Of a stretch of 9,135 nt of DNA, positions 6,545-9,135 are shown piece after piece. Where the stretch lies: positions 1-9,135 of the forward strand of contig JAIROE010000230.1 of assembly GCA_031257715.1 (NCBI GenBank). The letters run 5' to 3'. Source of the stretch: Treponema sp. (GTDB lineage: Bacteria > Spirochaetota > Spirochaetia > Treponematales > Breznakiellaceae). Within the stretch, counting starts at the first letter, position 1. Every line of letters starts with the position of its first letter. Both the position numbers and the translations under genes were made by a program. The notes beneath the pieces are model-generated. The model did no database searches and was not told the DNA's origin. It saw nothing but the letters and a program-made list of their open reading frames with translations.

Positions 6545-7150
6545 ATGGAAACAATCAACGTGCTGGGCAAGCCCTGTCCCATCCCCGTCATAGAGGCGAA
6601 GAAGGCCCTGCGGAAAGCCGCCCCCGGCGAAACGGTGCGCGTGCTTGTCGACAACGGCATAAGCCGCCAGAACCTGGAAAAGATGGCCCAAGGCATGGGC
6701 TGCGCCTTTTCGTTTGAGACCGGGGAAGACGGAAACATCCTTGTCAGCATAAGCACCCCTGCGGGGACGGCGGACCTCCCCCAGGGGGCGGCCGAACGGG
6801 GCGGCGCGGCCGGAAGCGGGCCGCTCGTGGTGGCCTTCGGCAAAAACACCATGGGGGAAGGCAGCGGCGAGCTGGGGAACATACTCGTCAAGGCGTTCAT
6901 CTATTCCCTCACCGAACTTGAAAGCCCGCCTGATATGCTACTCTTCTTCAACTCCGGCGTCATGCTGACCACGGAAGGCTCCACCGTGGCGGCCGATCTC
7001 AAAACGCTTGCATCAAGGGGAACGATCGTTTCAAGCTGCGGCACCTGCCTTGATTTTTACGGACTCAAGGAGAAGCTCCTGGTGGGCAACGTGACCAACA
7101 TGTACGCCATCGCCTCGGCCATGAGCCAGGGCAGGCTCATCAACATATAA
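6545..7150 (+). CDS. yedF: Selenium metabolism protein YedF
   Basis: A 201-residue two-domain protein. Residues 1-75 are a TusA/SirA-like domain with the sulfur-carrier motif GKPCPIPVIEAKKAL (C11 in CPxP) and VRVLVDN. Residues about 95-201 are a DsrE-like domain with VVAFGKNTMGEGSGELG, LLFFNSGVML and SSCGTCLDFYGL (C165 and C168). Known: this exact fusion defines the YedF family, found with SelD in genomes that have selenium-dependent molybdenum hydroxylases. A carrier of activated selenium or sulfur is suspected from the domains, not proved. AAAGGAGG 6 bases upstream of ATG 6545 is a near-perfect ribosome site, so the gene can be translated on its own even though a terminator precedes it. Confidence 0.95.
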   Translation: METINVLGKPCPIPVIEAKKALRKAAPGETVRVLVDNGISRQNLEKMAQGMGCAFSFETGEDGNILVSISTPAGTADLPQGAAERGGAAGSGPLVVAFGKNTMGEGSGELGNILVKAFIYSLTELESPPDMLLFFNSGVMLTTEGSTVAADLKTLASRGTIVSSCGTCLDFYGLKEKLLVGNVTNMYAIASAMSQGRLINI

Positions 7151-7158
7151 AAGCCCCC

Positions 7159-7515
7159 ATGGCCGGCGCAAGCCCCCGCGAATTTATCTTCACGTTTGAT
7201 TCGGTCCGGGACGCCATTGACGGCGAAAACCTCCTGCGGGAACAAGGCATCGCCGTAATGGTCATGCCGTTCCCCCGCCAACTGGGTTCGCGCTGCGGAA
7301 TCTGCCTGCGGGTAAGCGCCGCCGAACTAAAGGAGGCCGAAAAAGCCCTTACAGGCGGGCCCTCCGGTTTCAGGGAAATCTACGCCTCATCGTGGGCGGA
7401 AGAAACGCCCGCGGACGGCGGGGGCCTGGCGGCGAAGCTCCGCTCCATAACGGCGGAAAGCCGGAAAAGCCTTACGCTGTGGAAGAAGGGCCCGTCCGCC
7501 TGCCGGAAGACGTGA
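7159..7515 (+). CDS. DUF3343 protein, putative Se/S carrier-like
   Basis: A 118-residue protein. Residues 8-80 match the DUF3343 pattern: FIFTFDSVRDAIDGENLLREQ..., then MPFPRQLGSRCGICLRV with a CxxC pair at C46 and C49, then ELKEAEKAL. Known: short proteins of this family sit beside yedF and selD, and are described as putative selenium or sulfur carriers; their chemistry is not established to my knowledge. The tail after about residue 83 is a hydrophilic extension beyond the usual short domain and ends with one more Cys near the C-terminus. The start follows the yedF stop by 8 bases with no clear ribosome site, so it may depend on translation of yedF. The last codons overlap the yqeC start as GTGA. 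Confidence 0.85.
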   Translation: MAGASPREFIFTFDSVRDAIDGENLLREQGIAVMVMPFPRQLGSRCGICLRVSAAELKEAEKALTGGPSGFREIYASSWAEETPADGGGLAAKLRSITAESRKSLTLWKKGPSACRKT

Positions 7516-8252
7516 AGACGCTTGCCGGCCGCTTCGCCCGGGAACTCTCCCTTACCGCAGGCGGCGCGGCCGTAACCGTCACCGGATCGGGCGGCAAGAC
7601 CTCCCTCATCAGGCTTCTTGCAGGCTGCGGCGTGTGGCCGAAAGTCCTTGTTGCCCCCACGGCAAAGATGCTCATGCCCCCCCCGGGGAGCTACGGCCTT
7701 TTCACCGGAAGCCGCGTCCTCCTTCCCGCGCCTGAAGGAATCACACTTGCCGGAATCCTCGACCGGAAAACGGGGAAACTCTCCTCCCCTCCCCTCCCCG
7801 TCCTTGAAAAAATGGCCCCCGCTTACGATCTTCTTTTAATGGAAGGGGACGGTTCGCGCGGCCTTCCCCTCAAGGGCTGGACCGCCCGCGAACCGGTCGT
7901 CCCCCCCTTCACCACCGTCACGGTGGGGGTCATTCCCCTGTGGCCCCTGGGCCGCCGGGTGTCGGCGGAAATCGTCCACCGGCTCCCCCTCTTCTGCGCC
8001 CTCTCCGGCGCCGCCCCCGGCGAAATCATACGGCCCGGCCACCTTGCCAACGTAATTACCGCCGCCGGGGGCGCCCGGCCGGCCAGGGGGCTCTTTGCCG
8101 CCTCGCGCGGCAGGCGAATCCTCTTTTTCAGCCAGATCGAAGATCCCGATGCCGCCGAAAAGGCCCGCGAACTTTCCATGCTGCTGTGCGCGCGGGGTTT
8201 CCGGGAAACGGTCATCGCCGGAAGCGTCTTCCGCAACACCGCCGAGTGGTAA
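7512..8252 (+). CDS. yqeC: YqeC, selenium-dependent molybdenum hydroxylase accessory protein
   Basis: A 246-residue protein, close to the family length. Seen: a P-loop VTVTGSGGKTS (GSGGKTS at 25-31), VLVAPTAKM, and the conserved block EGDGSRGLPLKGW (111-123) followed by REPVVPPF, VTVGVIPL and RPGHLANVI. These are hallmarks of YqeC, a NTP-binding protein found with SelD and MocA-like proteins in the selenium cofactor trait; its reaction is unknown. The GTG at 7512-7514 overlaps the TGA of the DUF3343 gene (7513-7515), implying translational coupling, with only a weak GGAA upstream. An in-frame GTG at 7479 would add 11 residues and is the main alternative. It is the last gene of the rightward selenium run; I see no T-rich terminator after it. 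Confidence 0.92.
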   Translation: MKTLAGRFARELSLTAGGAAVTVTGSGGKTSLIRLLAGCGVWPKVLVAPTAKMLMPPPGSYGLFTGSRVLLPAPEGITLAGILDRKTGKLSSPPLPVLEKMAPAYDLLLMEGDGSRGLPLKGWTAREPVVPPFTTVTVGVIPLWPLGRRVSAEIVHRLPLFCALSGAAPGEIIRPGHLANVITAAGGARPARGLFAASRGRRILFFSQIEDPDAAEKARELSMLLCARGFRETVIAGSVFRNTAEW

Positions 8253-8345
8253 GGCGCCCCCGGCCCGCCCGCGGCCCGGAGCGGATTGTGCCCCGGCCTC
8301 CCCCGCCTGTCGCCCGAATCACCTGAAACCCGCACCGTACCGCTT
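8253..8345. other. Short GC-rich spacer after yqeC
   Basis: C-rich sequence without a recognisable gene or a hairpin with a T-tract. It ends with AAACCCGCACCGTACCG (8326-8342), which resembles AAACCCGTACCG at 8704-8715 on the other side of the repeat array. Confidence 0.5.
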
Positions 8346-8703
8346 GAAATCCATGGAGTATGGTGTATACTTTATGGAGTACGGTCTAAAATCCGTGGAG
8401 TATTGATTGATGTCCGTGGAGTACGATTCAACATCCGTGGAGTATGATTTGAAATCCACGGATTCTGAACTGAAATCCACGGATTCTGAACTGAAATCCA
8501 CGGATTCTGAACTGAAATCCACGGATTCTGATTTGAAATCCACGGATTCTGATTTGAAATCCACGGATTCTCTCCTGAAATCCATGGATTCTATTTTGAA
8601 ATCCACGGATTTTGACTTGAAATCCACGGATTCTGAACTGAAATCCACGGATTCTATTTTGAAATCCATGGATTCTATCATGGAATCCACGGATTATAAC
8701 GAA
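8346..8703. repeat. Tandem array, 17 units of exactly 21 bp, each with a dyad core
   Basis: The core TCCRYGGA or a close variant begins at 8350 and recurs every 21 bases without a single slip up to 8686, giving 17 units. Units 1-5 read GGAGTAYG or similar after the core and mostly have TCCGTGGA (unit 2 is TTTATGGA); units 6-17 have TCCACGGA or TCCATGGA followed by GGATT, so that AATCC and GGATT face each other around two bases. Between cores the sequence varies (CTGAACTGAAA, CTGATTTGAAA, CTATTTTGAAA and others). There are no unique spacers, so it is not a CRISPR. Because 21 is a multiple of 3, both strands carry long open frames of 7-residue repeats: KSTDSEL-like on the plus strand (broken by TGA at 8404-8406) and ESVDFKS-like on the minus strand (unbroken). 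Confidence 0.95.
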
Positions 8704-8734
8704 AAACCCGTACCGGGGGGTTCGGGACTACGAC

Positions 8735-8741
8735 AGGGAGG
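8735..8741 (+). promoter_or_regulatory. Ribosome binding site of the last gene
   Basis: AGGGAGG lies 11 bases upstream of ATG 8753, with a second AAAGG at 8746-8750. It supports the rightward gene as real and indicates that the plus-strand frame running out of the repeats to 8766 is probably not translated through this point. Confidence 0.6.
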
Positions 8742-8752
8742 CTTGAAAGGGA

Positions 8753-9135
8753 ATGCCGAAGAGTAACGACTGGGTCCCATCGACCAGGGTGGAGATCCTT
8801 GCGATGTGCCGAAACTGGAATGTGTACATGACGGAGGCGCGGCGGACCGCCTGGGGGGTGCCGGCGGACCAGTTTGCCAGGCTGGGGGACCTGTGGGATG
8901 AGGCCCGGACGCTCCTTTCAAGGACAAAGGACCCCAGGGAGCGGACCTGCGTGATCACAGGCCTCTGCAAGGAGGCCTTTGTGGTCCTGAAGGACAAGAT
9001 GCGGTTCTTCCGGGACCGGTACTTCAAGATGCCGCCCCTCACCGAGGGGGACTGGATAGCGCTGGGTTTCAGGCTGCCCAGGTCCCGCGCCCTCCAGACA
9101 TCGCCGCCACAAGGGGCGCCCGTGGTAGCCCTGAG
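8753..9135 (+). CDS. Hypothetical protein, N-terminal 127 residues (runs off the window)
   Basis: Open from ATG 8753 to the window end, with no stop. Seen: NDWVPSTRVEILAMCRNW, then an alpha-helical, charged sequence with WGVPADQFARLGDLWDEA, RERTCVITGLCKEAF, MRFFRDRYFKMPPLTEGDW and LGFRLPRS, then a low-complexity start of a linker (TSPPQGAP). No signal peptide, membrane segment or enzyme motif. The pattern W-P near the start, RT...KEAF in the middle and RYF..PPLT..D...LG before a proline-rich tail resembles, from memory, a family of short uncharacterised proteins common in Bacteroidota and in Treponema-like spirochaetes; this could not be checked. Start chosen on the ribosome site AGGGAGG. Function unknown. 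Nothing links it to the selenium genes except position. Confidence 0.7.
   Translation, partial: MPKSNDWVPSTRVEILAMCRNWNVYMTEARRTAWGVPADQFARLGDLWDEARTLLSRTKDPRERTCVITGLCKEAFVVLKDKMRFFRDRYFKMPPLTEGDWIALGFRLPRSRALQTSPPQGAPVVAL

Noticed and set aside
8404..8406. In-frame TGA read as selenocysteine, suggested by the selenium genes nearby
   Set aside because: No SECIS-like hairpin follows, the frame is a low-complexity repeat, and the selenium genes here are the cofactor type with no selA or selB visible.
8319..8690. Repeat protein on the minus strand
   Set aside because: Open across all units, but the only start lies inside a repeat unit without a ribosome site, and no domain or signal peptide is seen.
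8346..8703. CRISPR array
   Set aside because: Units follow each other directly every 21 bases with no unique 25-40 base spacers, and no cas gene is in the window.
8346..8703. Iterons of a plasmid replication origin
   Set aside because: Unit size and phasing would fit, but there is no Rep-like gene, no DnaA box that I could find and no strongly AT-rich melting region; the surrounding genes look chromosomal.
8410..8766. Repeat protein on the plus strand
   Set aside because: The frame is a by-product of a period divisible by 3, it overlaps the start of the better-supported gene at 8753, and the same frame is broken by TGA at 8404 inside the array. Kept as a finding, not as a gene.

Overview
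The window looks like a moderately GC-rich anaerobic bacterium, by eye about 55-60% G+C. A glycyl radical enzyme (strictly oxygen-sensitive) and a set of selenium-cofactor genes together suggest an anaerobe of gut or sediment. The gene set, the codon style and the type of short orphan protein at the right end would fit a Treponema-like spirochaete. This is an impression, not a proof; clostridial relatives carry similar genes.

Left part (1-5361): a divergent cluster reads outward from an AT-rich control region at about 1059-1184. Leftward run a glycyl-radical-enzyme activase and, overlapping it by 4 bases, the start of a MocA-type nucleotidyltransferase cut by the window edge. Rightward run a DeoR-type regulator, a ROK-family sugar kinase and an 803-residue glycyl radical enzyme, with gaps of 13 and 3 bases. 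The natural reading is a regulated anaerobic catabolic module: the kinase phosphorylates a sugar or sugar analogue, the activase installs the glycyl radical, the radical enzyme eliminates or opens the phosphorylated substrate, and DeoR senses a sugar phosphate.

Middle part (5425-8252): selD, yedF, a DUF3343 gene and yqeC, all rightward. This is the gene set of the selenium-dependent molybdenum hydroxylase (labile selenium cofactor) trait. SelD makes selenophosphate; YedF, DUF3343 and YqeC are conserved companions of unproven chemistry. The MocA-type gene at the left edge belongs to the same trait, so the radical-enzyme module lies in the middle of a selenium-cofactor neighbourhood. A strong terminator with competing small hairpins separates selD from yedF.

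Right part (8253-9135): about 500 bases with no convincing gene hold an exact 21-bp-period array of 17 units, each with a small dyad core and all on the same face of the helix. A short orphan gene with a good ribosome binding site starts about 50 bases past the array and runs off the window. The array and the dual promoter region are the least explained parts of the window.
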